Part shown: positions 12,172 to 19,496 of the stretch, piece by piece
How the letters are laid out: every line of letters begins with the position of its first letter
How positions within the stretch are numbered: the stretch's first letter is position 1
Assembly: GCA_964551735.1 (NCBI GenBank)
Contig: CAZKEF010000010.1
Span: 62,001-126,000 of the forward strand
Origin: DAOUAT01 sp964551735
GTDB taxonomy: Bacteria > Chloroflexota > Anaerolineae > CG2-30-64-16
DNA: 64,000 nt
Direction: 5' to 3'
The notes under the pieces: generated by a model
Database searches by the model: none
Told to the model about the DNA's origin: nothing
What the model saw: the letters and a program-made list of their open reading frames with translations, nothing else
Translations under genes and position numbers: made by a program

Positions 12172-13388
12172 GTTTTCCCCACCACCCGCCCCTTCCACAC
12201 CGGCCCGCCGTAGCGGATCTGCCAGTAGGCCGACTTTGCCGCGACGACGGTCATCAAGAGCACAGAGACCGGCATCAGCAGCGCATCGCGGACGCGCTGC
12301 CGGGTGAACCAGGCCGTGACCGCGCGTAAGGCAACGCCGGCTGCCGCCAACAACGCCGGCCATGCCGGCCAGCCTGGCAGGGCTACCTGCCAGCCGCCAG
12401 CTTCCAGCTTCCAGTTTCCAGTTTCCAGCGGCCAGCCTCCAGCCACCAGCCACACCCACGGCCCCAGGAACACCAGCCAGTGAAAGACCCCCGCCAGCGA
12501 CAGAAAAAAGATGGAGCCACCGTAGCCCGACAGGATGTTCTTGGCGTAGCCGTCGCGCACCGACGGCCAATCGCTGTACATCCGGCAGGCGACCAGGCGG
12601 TTGCCGTCGGCCATGCGGAGGCGCAACCGGGCCGCCTTGATGCGCCGCGCAAACTTGACGTCTTCCAGGACCTCGCCACGCAGCGCTGCGTGGCCGCCAA
12701 TGGCCTGGTAGGCCGTCCGCCGGAAGAAGAGGCATTGCCCGTTGGCCGCCGCGAAGGGTGACCACGGCGTGTAGTGCACCATGAAGACCGGCAGGTAACC
12801 GATGACCACCAGCGCCATCAGCGGCACCACCAGCCGCTCGGGCCAGGTCACTGTGATCTGCGTGGGCCACACGGTGAGCAGGTCGGCGCGCGACCGCTCC
12901 GCTTCAGCGGCCAGCGCGGCCAGCGCGTCCGGCGCCCAGATCGTGTCCGCGTCGGTGAACAGCAGCCAGTCGCCTTGCGCGGCCTGCGCCAGTTGGTGGC
13001 ACGCCCAGTTCTTGCCGCCCCAGCCCGCGGGCAACGTTTCACCCGCGATCACCCGCAGCCGCGCGTCGCCCCCGGCCGCGGCCCGGGCAAGGTCAGCCGT
13101 GCCATCCGTCGAATGGTCGTCCAGCACGATCAGCTCGAAGTGGGGATACGTCTGCGCCAGCATCCGCCGCACCGTGTCGCCGATGACCGCGGCCTCGTTA
13201 CGGGCGGGGATGAGGATGGAGATAAGCTGGAAGCTGGAAGTTGGAAGCTGGGACCTGGTCAATCGCGGGAACAGCACCAGGTTGCTCAGCATGATCCCGA
13301 CCATGCCGAACAGGACAACGGTCACGAACAAGGCAGCGAAAACCATCGGTTGAACCACTTTCCATTCACGGCCAAAAATCAGGCCCAT
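12168..13388 (-). CDS. Family 2 glycosyltransferase, carotenoid type (CruC/CruG- or CrtQ-like)
   Basis: A 406-residue protein with an N-terminal membrane helix and a GT2 domain: ISILIPARNEA, VLDDHSTDGT, and the DxD-like FTDADTIW. Further motifs are GHAALRGEVLEDVKFARR, and C-terminal membrane helices follow. Such enzymes glycosylate hydroxylated or carboxylated carotenoids. Its start and stop both overlap neighbours by one ATGA, placing it firmly in the carotenoid operon. Two runs of CTTCCAG repeats are translated in frame: QLPTSSFQL near residues 46-55, and ETGNWKLEAGG near 321-330. These look like acquired linkers. Confidence 0.85.
   Translation of the reverse strand: MGLIFGREWKVVQPMVFAALFVTVVLFGMVGIMLSNLVLFPRLTRSQLPTSSFQLISILIPARNEAAVIGDTVRRMLAQTYPHFELIVLDDHSTDGTADLARAAAGGDARLRVIAGETLPAGWGGKNWACHQLAQAAQGDWLLFTDADTIWAPDALAALAAEAERSRADLLTVWPTQITVTWPERLVVPLMALVVIGYLPVFMVHYTPWSPFAAANGQCLFFRRTAYQAIGGHAALRGEVLEDVKFARRIKAARLRLRMADGNRLVACRMYSDWPSVRDGYAKNILSGYGGSIFFLSLAGVFHWLVFLGPWVWLVAGGWPLETGNWKLEAGGWQVALPGWPAWPALLAAAGVALRAVTAWFTRQRVRDALLMPVSVLLMTVVAAKSAYWQIRYGGPVWKGRVVGKT
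12400..12428. repeat. Tandem CTTCCAG/TTTCCAG repeat inside the GT2 gene
   Basis: Four tandem 7-nt units alternate CTTCCAG and TTTCCAG. They are read in frame between membrane helices of the glycosyltransferase as ETGNWKLEAG. Confidence 0.7.
13225..13252. repeat. Tandem GGAAGCT repeat inside the GT2 gene
   Basis: AGCTGGAAGCTGGAAGTTGG units form a second copy of the 7-nt tandem family in the same gene, in the opposite orientation and a different frame. It encodes QLPTSSFQL between the first helix and the GT2 domain. Confidence 0.7.
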
Positions 13389-13978
13389 CAGGGCGATCTG
13401 CGTCCCACCTTGAGTGCCGGCCGGCGGCGCAGATCATCGCGGTGCTTCCAGATGATGAGCGCGGCCGTGCCGGCCCAGGCAGCCAGCAGCGGCAGGGCTG
13501 CGTCCGTGATCAGCAAAAAGACCAACATGCAGAGCCACGCCCCCAGCGCGGCCCAGCCGGAGACCGTCTGCACTTTGTACAGGACGAACACGCTCAACCC
13601 CATCACGAACGGCCCGAACGGCACGGTGAGCGCGGTCCACGCGCCGAAGATGCTGGCCAGCGCCTTGCCGCCGCGGAAGCGCAGGAACGGCGAGAACGCA
13701 TGGCCCAGGGCGGGCGCCAGGATCACCGGGACCAGCGGCCAGCCGTCCACTTGGAAGACATAGTGCGCCAGCGCCACGGGCACGGCCCCTTTGAGCATAT
13801 CCAGGAATGTCGCCAGCATCCCTGCGCCGAAGTTCCCCGCGCGAAATACGTTGGTGGCGCCGGGGTTGCCGTCGCCGTAGCGCCGGATATCAGTGCGCAG
13901 CACCCACTTGCCCAGCCACACCGAGAATGGCAAGGAACCGAGCAGGAAACCAATGAGGGTCCAGATGAGTGCGGTCAT
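13388..13978 (-). CDS. PlsY-type acyltransferase in the carotenoid operon
   Basis: A 196-residue membrane protein with the three PlsY motifs: GSLPFSVWLG, RYGDGNPGATNVFRAGN, and GHAFSPFLRFRGGKALASIFG. PlsY transfers acyl groups from acyl-phosphate to glycerol-3-phosphate. Another PlsY is encoded at 51703, so this copy may be specialised. Its location between cruF-like and GT2 genes, with an ATGA overlap to the GT2, makes acylation of a carotenoid glycoside a plausible but unproven role. ATG 13978 is chosen; upstream in-frame residues come from repeats. Confidence 0.8.
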   Translation of the reverse strand: MTALIWTLIGFLLGSLPFSVWLGKWVLRTDIRRYGDGNPGATNVFRAGNFGAGMLATFLDMLKGAVPVALAHYVFQVDGWPLVPVILAPALGHAFSPFLRFRGGKALASIFGAWTALTVPFGPFVMGLSVFVLYKVQTVSGWAALGAWLCMLVFLLITDAALPLLAAWAGTAALIIWKHRDDLRRRPALKVGRRSP

Positions 13979-14057
13979 GGGAATCAGCGAATCAACGAAT
14001 GGCGAATAGCGAATGCAATCCAGCTTCCAGCTTCTAGTTTCCAGCTTCCGGCTTCCG
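13979..14057. repeat. Repeat-filled spacer overlapping the end of the cruF-like gene
   Basis: GAATCAGCGAATCAACGAAT is followed by CTTCCAG/CTTCTAG units (14020-14057). The cruF-like stop codon at 14034-14036 lies inside the repeat, giving the C-terminus GRKPEAGN. A similar GATTCGCTAATTCG run is at 22452-22483. Confidence 0.65.
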
Positions 14058-14813
14058 TCCCCGCCACGCCAGCCATACAAACACGCCCATCCCTACGAAC
14101 CCGAACGCCGCCGGGCCGTAGAGCTGCCAGAAAACCACCTGGCCGACCGTTTCGATGATCCAGGTCAGCGCGTAGATGGTGATCAGCGGCTTGTGCGGCA
14201 GGGCGGGCGGCCGGGCCAGCGCGGTGATCAGCCCGGAGACCAGGAGCCAGCCCGCGAAGTTGACCAGCGGGATGCCGAAGTACGCGCCCCCATCCTCCCA
14301 GACCCACAGCCCCCAATGCACCATCTGCGGATCGAGGAACAGGTCCCACGCGGTGAACGCCACGGCGCTGACCACCACGAAGACTACGCCGGAAGTCCGG
14401 CCCGTGATCCGCTGCGCCACGGCCCAGGCCGGCGGCAGCATCATCAGCCACGCCAGCGGGATCAGCAGCGGCACCCCCAGTAGTTGCGGCTGGAGGGTGG
14501 CGGTGTAATCATACGCGCCGAACGGGAAGCCGGTTTTGGAGCCCAACGCCTCAGAGGCCCAGGCGATCACGACGACGATCAGCACGGTGAGCACCGTGCG
14601 CCGGAACGTGGCGGCCTGCGCCAGGAACAGCACCGCCAGCGACGCCTGGAGCAGCACACCCAGGATCACGCCCGCGATCAGGCCGGGGTGGCCGACAGCC
14701 CACTGCACGATGGGCATGGCCAAAAGCGCCATCACCCAGGTCGCCAGCAGCGGGGCTGCGCCTCCGAAAATGTCGCGAAGCGCCAGGCTGGTTCGTCTTA
14801 AGAATTGCATCAC
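14034..14813 (-). CDS. Carotenoid hydratase-like membrane protein (CruF / DUF422 family)
   Basis: A 259-residue protein with about seven membrane helices and the family motifs SEALGSKTGFPFGAYDYT, FTAWDLFLDPQMV and WVWEDGGAYFGIPLVNFAGW. CruF homologues add water across the psi end of lycopene or gamma-carotene (1',2'-hydratase), creating the hydroxyl that is later glycosylated. It is the first gene of the operon, consistent with a hydroxylated, glycosylated acyclic carotenoid. AAAGG lies upstream of the ATG. The C-terminal eight residues derive from a repeat. Confidence 0.85.
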   Translation of the reverse strand: MMQFLRRTSLALRDIFGGAAPLLATWVMALLAMPIVQWAVGHPGLIAGVILGVLLQASLAVLFLAQAATFRRTVLTVLIVVVIAWASEALGSKTGFPFGAYDYTATLQPQLLGVPLLIPLAWLMMLPPAWAVAQRITGRTSGVVFVVVSAVAFTAWDLFLDPQMVHWGLWVWEDGGAYFGIPLVNFAGWLLVSGLITALARPPALPHKPLITIYALTWIIETVGQVVFWQLYGPAAFGFVGMGVFVWLAWRGRKPEAGN

Positions 14814-15040
14814 TACGTATGACCTTTATCGTAACGTGCGTTTGGATCGGAACGCGGACGACGCGGATACCGCGGACGACGCGGACTTTTGGATATCAGT
14901 TCTGCTTGGAGGGGGTCTGTGACCCCCGTCTTGAAACATAAGAATGCCCCAATGCATCTGCGCCGCCGGTCGCAGACCGGCTGGAAGCTGAAGGTTCTAT
15001 CCGCGTCGTCTGCGTTGTCCGCGTCGTCCGCGTCCCGTCC
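14814..15040. repeat. Nested inverted repeats between cruF-like gene and hydrolase gene
   Basis: Outer arms are GACGACGCGGAC-type units at about 14852-14884 and their reverse complement at about 15001-15040. Between them lies the second copy of the two-hairpin element: GGGGGTC-TGT-GACCCCC at 14911-14927, and GCCGGTC-GCA-GACCGGC at 14965-14981. It probably holds the carotenoid operon promoter on the minus strand, but no strong -35/-10 pair is visible. Confidence 0.7.
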
Positions 15041-16315
15041 CTATCCCATCACAGCGCGCGCAAATGCTACCACCGCGGCCTCCACCTGCGGCCAGGCCGG
15101 GTTCTCCGCCAGGGTCAGGTCGTGCTCGCTGTCTACTTCCACATACTGCGTGCCGTTGGGCAGCCGGCCCAGCAGCCGGCGCGTCTGCGGCGTGCGCACT
15201 ACGCTGTCCCGCGTGCCCTGCACCACCAGCACCGGTGCGTCCACCTGGGACAGCGCGGCCAGCATCCGGCGCGAGAGGCCGCGCACCTGGTCAATCAGCC
15301 CCAGCGGCATGCGGAAGTCGCGCAGCGCGGCCTGCGCCGCCGGGTCATCCAGGTCGAGGCCGGGCATGAACTTGCCGATGCCCTGGCGGAGTTGCGGGCT
15401 GCTGAAGTCGGCCTTGCGCAGCGGCCGGAAGCCGATGGGCAGGAACGGCCGCACCAGGAACTCGACCAACCGCGTCCACGGCCGCTCCGCCCACCAGAAC
15501 GGCGCCAGTGCGATCACGCCGGCCGGCCGGATCGTCCCGGCGGCTCGCAGGGCCAGCGCGGCCCCCATGGAATAGCCGACCAGCAGCCGCGGCCGATGTC
15601 CCTCGCCGGTCAATCGCTGCGCGGCCGATTCCACTGCGGCCAGCCATTCCTCGTGTCGGCGCTCGGTCAGCGTGGCGATGTCCGCGCCGAAGCCGGGCAG
15701 CAGGATCGCCTCGGCCGTCCAGCCGGCGCCATGCAGCACCTCAGCCAGGCTGCGCATCTCTGCCGGGCTGCCGCCGAAGCCGTGCACCAGCAGCGCGGCC
15801 GGTGCGCCGCTGTTCGCGTTTTGACTGCCGATCAGCCGAAACGCGGCGTGCTCCGGGCCGGCGAAGATGTCCAGCGCGGGCAGCGCCGGTTCCTGGCGGG
15901 GCACGGCCAACGCGTGCAGCAAATCGAAAACGAACAGGAAGCCGCCCTGGACGATGATGCCCCACCCGTTGCCGGCAGCGAACGGGTTTTGTGCGCCCAT
16001 AGTATACAACAGAACAAGCCCGCCGGCCACATACAACACATCCAGTCCCGTGTTGAACCACAGCAGTCGACGCAGCTTGACCGCCTCATTGGCGAGCGCC
16101 GCGGCCGTGTGCGGTCCCCTGGCCCGGCGCCTGGCCGCGGATCGCTGGCCGAAGAAAGCAATGGCCGCATCAATCGCGCCCCAGACTAGCGCTTGCACAC
16201 CGAACCCGCGCCAGAAGTCACCACCGACCAGCAACAGGATCGCGCCGGCAACGATGCTCAGCGCCGACCACAGGAGCAGCCGGCGGGACAGGGTGTTTTG
16301 AAAGTCCCAGATCAT
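15041..16315 (-). CDS. Alpha/beta hydrolase with N-terminal membrane domain
   Basis: A 424-residue protein. Residues 1-150 carry about four hydrophobic helices (DUF6992-like appearance). Residues about 175-424 form an esterase/monoacylglycerol-lipase-type domain with HGFGGSPAEM (oxyanion region), nucleophile elbow LVGYSMGAAL, acid region VLVVQGTRDSVV and catalytic His in SEHDLTLAE. It would be a membrane-tethered carboxylesterase or lipase acting at the cytoplasmic face; the substrate is unknown. It follows the S51-like gene on the minus strand after a 158-nt spacer. Confidence 0.75.
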   Translation of the reverse strand: MIWDFQNTLSRRLLLWSALSIVAGAILLLVGGDFWRGFGVQALVWGAIDAAIAFFGQRSAARRRARGPHTAAALANEAVKLRRLLWFNTGLDVLYVAGGLVLLYTMGAQNPFAAGNGWGIIVQGGFLFVFDLLHALAVPRQEPALPALDIFAGPEHAAFRLIGSQNANSGAPAALLVHGFGGSPAEMRSLAEVLHGAGWTAEAILLPGFGADIATLTERRHEEWLAAVESAAQRLTGEGHRPRLLVGYSMGAALALRAAGTIRPAGVIALAPFWWAERPWTRLVEFLVRPFLPIGFRPLRKADFSSPQLRQGIGKFMPGLDLDDPAAQAALRDFRMPLGLIDQVRGLSRRMLAALSQVDAPVLVVQGTRDSVVRTPQTRRLLGRLPNGTQYVEVDSEHDLTLAENPAWPQVEAAVVAFARAVMG

Positions 16316-16473
16316 GAGAATTCACCTGACTGTCAGGTTGAGCGGGTCTACAGATTAAAGTGTGTTACGGCGAATGACCAGCGAAACACCTCACCCGTAA
16401 CTTGGCGGCAGATTCTTCGCTGATGTCATGCCGTGACGAGAAACTTTGGGCCTACCCGCTCAGAATGACCAAG
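16316..16473. repeat. Spacer with CGCTCAGAATGAC-type repeat
   Basis: It contains GATTCTTCGCTGATGTCATG and CCCGCTCAGAATGACCAAG, words that read as remnants of a dispersed repeat. A degenerate ATGCTGAGCGGGTCGACAG copy lies at 54329-54347. No promoter or gene is evident. Confidence 0.4.
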
Positions 16474-17658
16474 TTACCCCTTTTTTCGGCCCAAAGCTTC
16501 TGCCACCGGTCCCTCCGGCGTATCCCGCACCAGCCAGCCCAACGCCTGGATCCGATCCCGCAGCGCGTCGGCCGCGGCCCAATCGCGGCGCTCACGCGCG
16601 GCCTGGCGTTCGGCGGTCAGCGCCAGCACCTCCGCGGGTACGGATGGGGCTGCCTCATGCGCCACGTGCGCGGCCAGCGCCTCGGCCCACGCGCCCGGCG
16701 GCAAGCCGGCGTCGGGCGCAGGCCAGGCGAAGGGGCCGAACTCGGCCAGGGAGAAGCGGTCGCCGGCCGAGAAGGTGCGCGAATGCCAAAGCGTTTGTTG
16801 AAGTATTGGATTCGAGGCTTCAGCCGGTTGGCCACTGTCGCGGAAGAGACCGGCTAAAGCCTCGATTCCGGATTGTACGAGAGACTCCGCCCCACGCGTG
16901 AGGCTATTGTTGAGCACCGTCACATCCCCGGCGCCCATCACTTGGGCCGTGCCATCGGCCAGGTCAACCGCCAGGGCCGTGTGCTCGTCAATGCCGACCA
17001 CGGTTGCGTCCGGGGGCAGCATGGCGAGAAGTGTCTCGAAGCGGGAGCAGCCCATGAAGCAGCGGCTTGTGTCCAGCTCCGGGCCGCCCTCCGCGTTGTT
17101 CCAGTGCGGCACGAAGACCAGCTTCAGGCCATACGGCCCGAGCAGGTCGAGGCCGGGCTGCCAGTGGAGGTCGTGCCCGGCCTTGTAGACCTCATAAACC
17201 GGCAGGGCATAGGCGCTGATGGCGACCACGGCCGCGCTGGCAAACGCCAACGTCGCGCCGATCCGGTGCCGCGCGATCATCCGCTGCCAGGCCAGGCTGT
17301 CGCGCAGCTGTCGCACCGTGTAGGTCGGACTGCCCGGCCCCATGAACGTCAGGTCAGCGTGCAGCAGCGGCTCAGTGAGCGCCGGGTGGTCCGGGCTGAA
17401 CGGCGTGCCGCGCGCCCGCGCCGGCACCACGGTCACTTGCGGCCGGTAGTTGCTCAGCCGCACGGCCAGGAAGTCGGCCACGCGGCCCGCGACCCGGTCG
17501 GCGTTGAGCTCGAAGCCGGCCGGCGTCTCCAGCACAGCCACGCGCAGCGGCGTCGGCAGCACCTTCGCCAGGCTCTCGAACACCCGGCCGCCGGCCAACG
17601 ATGTTTCGCCGGAGCCCAGCAGCGCGATGCGGCCCGGCGCGTGTCCCTCGATGTGCAT
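16474..17658 (-). CDS. Peptidase S51 (cyanophycinase-like) protein with CysRS-like C-terminal tail
   Basis: A 394-residue protein. Residues 1-260 resemble the class I amidotransferase-like S51 family: RIALLGSGETS, LTFMGPGSPTYTVRQL, FASAAVVAISAYALPVYEVYKAG, and GIDEHTAL. The nucleophile is normally Ser in G-x-S-A-G; here FASAAV is degenerate, so catalysis is uncertain. Residues about 264-284 come from an inserted palindromic repeat. Residues about 345-390 (AERQAARERRDWAAADALRD, then LGWLVRDTPEGP) look like the C-terminal helical tail of cysteinyl-tRNA synthetase. It is 3 nt from the next upstream gene. The function is unknown. Confidence 0.65.
   Translation of the reverse strand: MHIEGHAPGRIALLGSGETSLAGGRVFESLAKVLPTPLRVAVLETPAGFELNADRVAGRVADFLAVRLSNYRPQVTVVPARARGTPFSPDHPALTEPLLHADLTFMGPGSPTYTVRQLRDSLAWQRMIARHRIGATLAFASAAVVAISAYALPVYEVYKAGHDLHWQPGLDLLGPYGLKLVFVPHWNNAEGGPELDTSRCFMGCSRFETLLAMLPPDATVVGIDEHTALAVDLADGTAQVMGAGDVTVLNNSLTRGAESLVQSGIEALAGLFRDSGQPAEASNPILQQTLWHSRTFSAGDRFSLAEFGPFAWPAPDAGLPPGAWAEALAAHVAHEAAPSVPAEVLALTAERQAARERRDWAAADALRDRIQALGWLVRDTPEGPVAEALGRKKG
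16808..16869. repeat. GAATCGAGGCTTCAGCCGG palindromic element inside the S51-like gene
   Basis: Arms at 16808-16828 and 16849-16869 pair over 21 bp with two mismatches. Other copies are at 24269-24329, 51534-51588, 59892-59952 and, degenerate, 58541-58610. Here it is translated in frame as SGIEALAGLFRDSGQPAEAS. Confidence 0.85.
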
Positions 17659-17661
17659 CAG

Positions 17662-18690
17662 TTACCTGTCCCTGGTACGGGCCATGCGTTGAATCTCGGC
17701 GATCGGCCCCACGATCTCCAGCCCCGCGTGTTGGCCGGCGCTGGCGAAGACGACCCGTTCGCGCCCGTTTTCCACCGTCAGAAGCCGGACATCCAGCCGG
17801 GCGGTGAGGCTCTCTAGCACGCGCTGGAGCATGGCGCTGCGTTCGGGCGAGTGGAGCAGCCCGCCCTCGGCCCGCCACGCGTCAACTTCCAGGCGGTGCC
17901 GCGCGCCGGTTGGCCCGGCGCGGCCGGCCATGTGCCAGGTGACGTGCGTATCGGCCAGGTCCAGCCGCTCGATGGTCGCGCCGCTGTAGGTGGCGAATCG
18001 GTAGAGCTGGCCATTGTGTCGCAGGCCGACGATGAAGCCGGGGAACGCGCCCCGCAGCCAGGGGATGATCGCCACCGACGCGGTCAGCGATGTGCCTGGG
18101 CTGCCAGCAAAATGGTTGCTCTGCGCCCAGATCCACGCCTTGGGGAACGCCTGGCCCCAATCCTTTTCAATATAGCCGCGGCCGCCGGTGAAATCAAGCG
18201 GCCGGCCATCTACAGTCAGTTGGCCGGCGATGCCGTGATCGAAGCTCAACACGCCGTGGTAGCACTCCATGAACGGCACGTACGCGTACCAGCCCATGAT
18301 GCCCGGCGAGGCCAGCGTGACCGGCCACGGCGTCAGACCGGAGAAGCGCAGATCGCCGCGCATCTGGCCTTCCGGTCGGTCAATGTCCAGCGTGATCGCG
18401 TCGGCCCGGAAGCGGTTCGGCCCGACCCGGATGTCGAAGGCGTCCCGCGCGGCCTGGAACGCCTCAAACGGGTAGCGGTGATAGGAGGTGCGGCCCGTGC
18501 TCCCGTCCAGCGTTTGCACAAACGCGTGCGAGGCGTCTGGCCCATCCCCGATGAAGACGCCGGGGATGATCGCATAGCGGTGCGTCTCGCTGGCATCCAC
18601 CAGCTTGAAGTACCAGCCTTCGAAGAAGGGCGGTTTCATGCCGTGCCCGTGATACAAGGCCGGGTCGCGGAGGGTGCGCAAGCTGAGCAT
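17662..18690 (-). CDS. Tocopherol cyclase-like protein
   Basis: A 342-residue protein with KPPFFEGWYFKLVD at the N-terminus and GGRGYIEKDWGQAFPKAWIWAQSNHF in the middle, both hallmarks of the tocopherol cyclase family (PF14249). Plant and cyanobacterial members close the chromanol ring of vitamin E. Bacterial homologues outside photosynthetic groups have no established reaction, so only the family is assigned. It lies in a tight minus-strand run with a secreted protein (3 nt upstream) and the S51-like gene (3 nt downstream). Confidence 0.8.
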   Translation of the reverse strand: MLSLRTLRDPALYHGHGMKPPFFEGWYFKLVDASETHRYAIIPGVFIGDGPDASHAFVQTLDGSTGRTSYHRYPFEAFQAARDAFDIRVGPNRFRADAITLDIDRPEGQMRGDLRFSGLTPWPVTLASPGIMGWYAYVPFMECYHGVLSFDHGIAGQLTVDGRPLDFTGGRGYIEKDWGQAFPKAWIWAQSNHFAGSPGTSLTASVAIIPWLRGAFPGFIVGLRHNGQLYRFATYSGATIERLDLADTHVTWHMAGRAGPTGARHRLEVDAWRAEGGLLHSPERSAMLQRVLESLTARLDVRLLTVENGRERVVFASAGQHAGLEIVGPIAEIQRMARTRDR

Positions 18691-18693
18691 CGG

Positions 18694-19335
18694 TCAGTAA
18701 CCGCCACATGACTTTGTTTGATCCGCCGCGGGCGCGGCGGGCGGCGGTACCGGCGTCCAATAATCGCGCATCTTGCTGCGGAACGCTGGATCGCCGCCCG
18801 GTCGCTCCTTATCGCCAATCACAAAGACGTAGCGGCCGACCTCGCTCCCGCCATGCCACACGGCGACCACGTACTGTCCGTCTGCGGGCAGGGTGACACG
18901 TCGCGACTGCCGCTCCCAATACGAGGTACGGGAGAATGGCTCGTTAAACGTCTGGGCCGGCCCGGTGAGGGCCGGGACCAATTCGATGCCTGCGCCGGAC
19001 GGGACAACCACACGCGCCGGAAGTGCGCCAGCCGCCAAACCCGGCCCCGTCAATGCCAGCTCGGGGGCAAAAAGCTCCTGCCCGGCGATCTGTGGGATGG
19101 TGATCTCCAGCAGAATCCGCTGTCCCTTGCGGCCCTCGAACGTGTAATAATCCACATCATCCCGCGTTTCGAGGGTGGCATACAGAGCCGTTGAGATGGT
19201 CGGATCCTTGATCCGCCACGGCGCGTCCGGGGTGATATCGTTTTCCTCGAAGAAAGGTTGATGCGCAAAAGCCGGCGCTGCCACTATCAGCAGCAGCATG
19301 ACCGCCAATCCAATCCCTAGCCATCGGTTTCTCAT
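18694..19335 (-). CDS. Secreted protein of unknown function
   Basis: A 213-residue protein starting MRNRWLGIGLAVMLLLIVAA with a signal peptide likely cut after AFA in PAFAHQPF. The mature part is beta-rich (DDVDYYTFEGRKGQRILLEI) and resembles pre-peptidase C-terminal-like or bacterial sugar-binding beta sandwiches, with a hydrophilic end TKSCGGY. The start at 19335 is set by the signal peptide and by the promoter at 19382-19410. It heads a likely operon with the tocopherol-cyclase-like and S51-like genes. I do not recognise a specific family. Confidence 0.7.
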   Translation of the reverse strand: MRNRWLGIGLAVMLLLIVAAPAFAHQPFFEENDITPDAPWRIKDPTISTALYATLETRDDVDYYTFEGRKGQRILLEITIPQIAGQELFAPELALTGPGLAAGALPARVVVPSGAGIELVPALTGPAQTFNEPFSRTSYWERQSRRVTLPADGQYVVAVWHGGSEVGRYVFVIGDKERPGGDPAFRSKMRDYWTPVPPPAAPAADQTKSCGGY

Positions 19336-19381
19336 CGCAAACTCTCCTATACGACCACACTTCATGTCTCTCGGCAAGTCG

Positions 19382-19426
19382 TTTATATCATTCTGTATAT
19401 AGTTTGTCAAATCTGTGTATATAGTT
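19382..19426 (-). promoter_or_regulatory. Promoter with duplicated TGTATATAGTT site
   Basis: On the minus strand, TTGACA (19410-19405) and TATAAA (19387-19382) are spaced 17 nt, driving the secreted-protein gene. The plus-strand word TGTATATAGTT occurs at 19394-19404 and 19416-19426, exactly 22 bp apart, on both sides of the -35 hexamer. That is two helical turns, as expected for a repressor or activator site. Confidence 0.7.
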
Positions 19427-19437
19427 ATTATGAGACA

Positions 19438-19471
19438 ACACCCTCCGGTTTCCGCAGAAACCGGAGGGTGT
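19438..19471. terminator. Perfect 15-bp hairpin with GGTTTCCGCAGAAACC core
   Basis: ACACCCTCCGGTTTC pairs perfectly with its complement across the loop CGCA. It lies between the acyl-CoA synthetase start and the secreted-protein promoter. There is no T-run, so it may be a repeat rather than a terminator. The same GGTTTC-CGGCA-GAAACC core recurs at 33701-33731. Confidence 0.5.
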
Positions 19472-19496
19472 GAGGATATGGCGTAACCCCACACTG

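Noticed and set aside
12172..12870. N-terminal extension of the second CrtI-type protein to 758 residues
   Set aside because: The extension is read through the GT2 gene in another frame. The FAD-binding motif starts at the ATG at 12171, which has an ATGA overlap with GT2.
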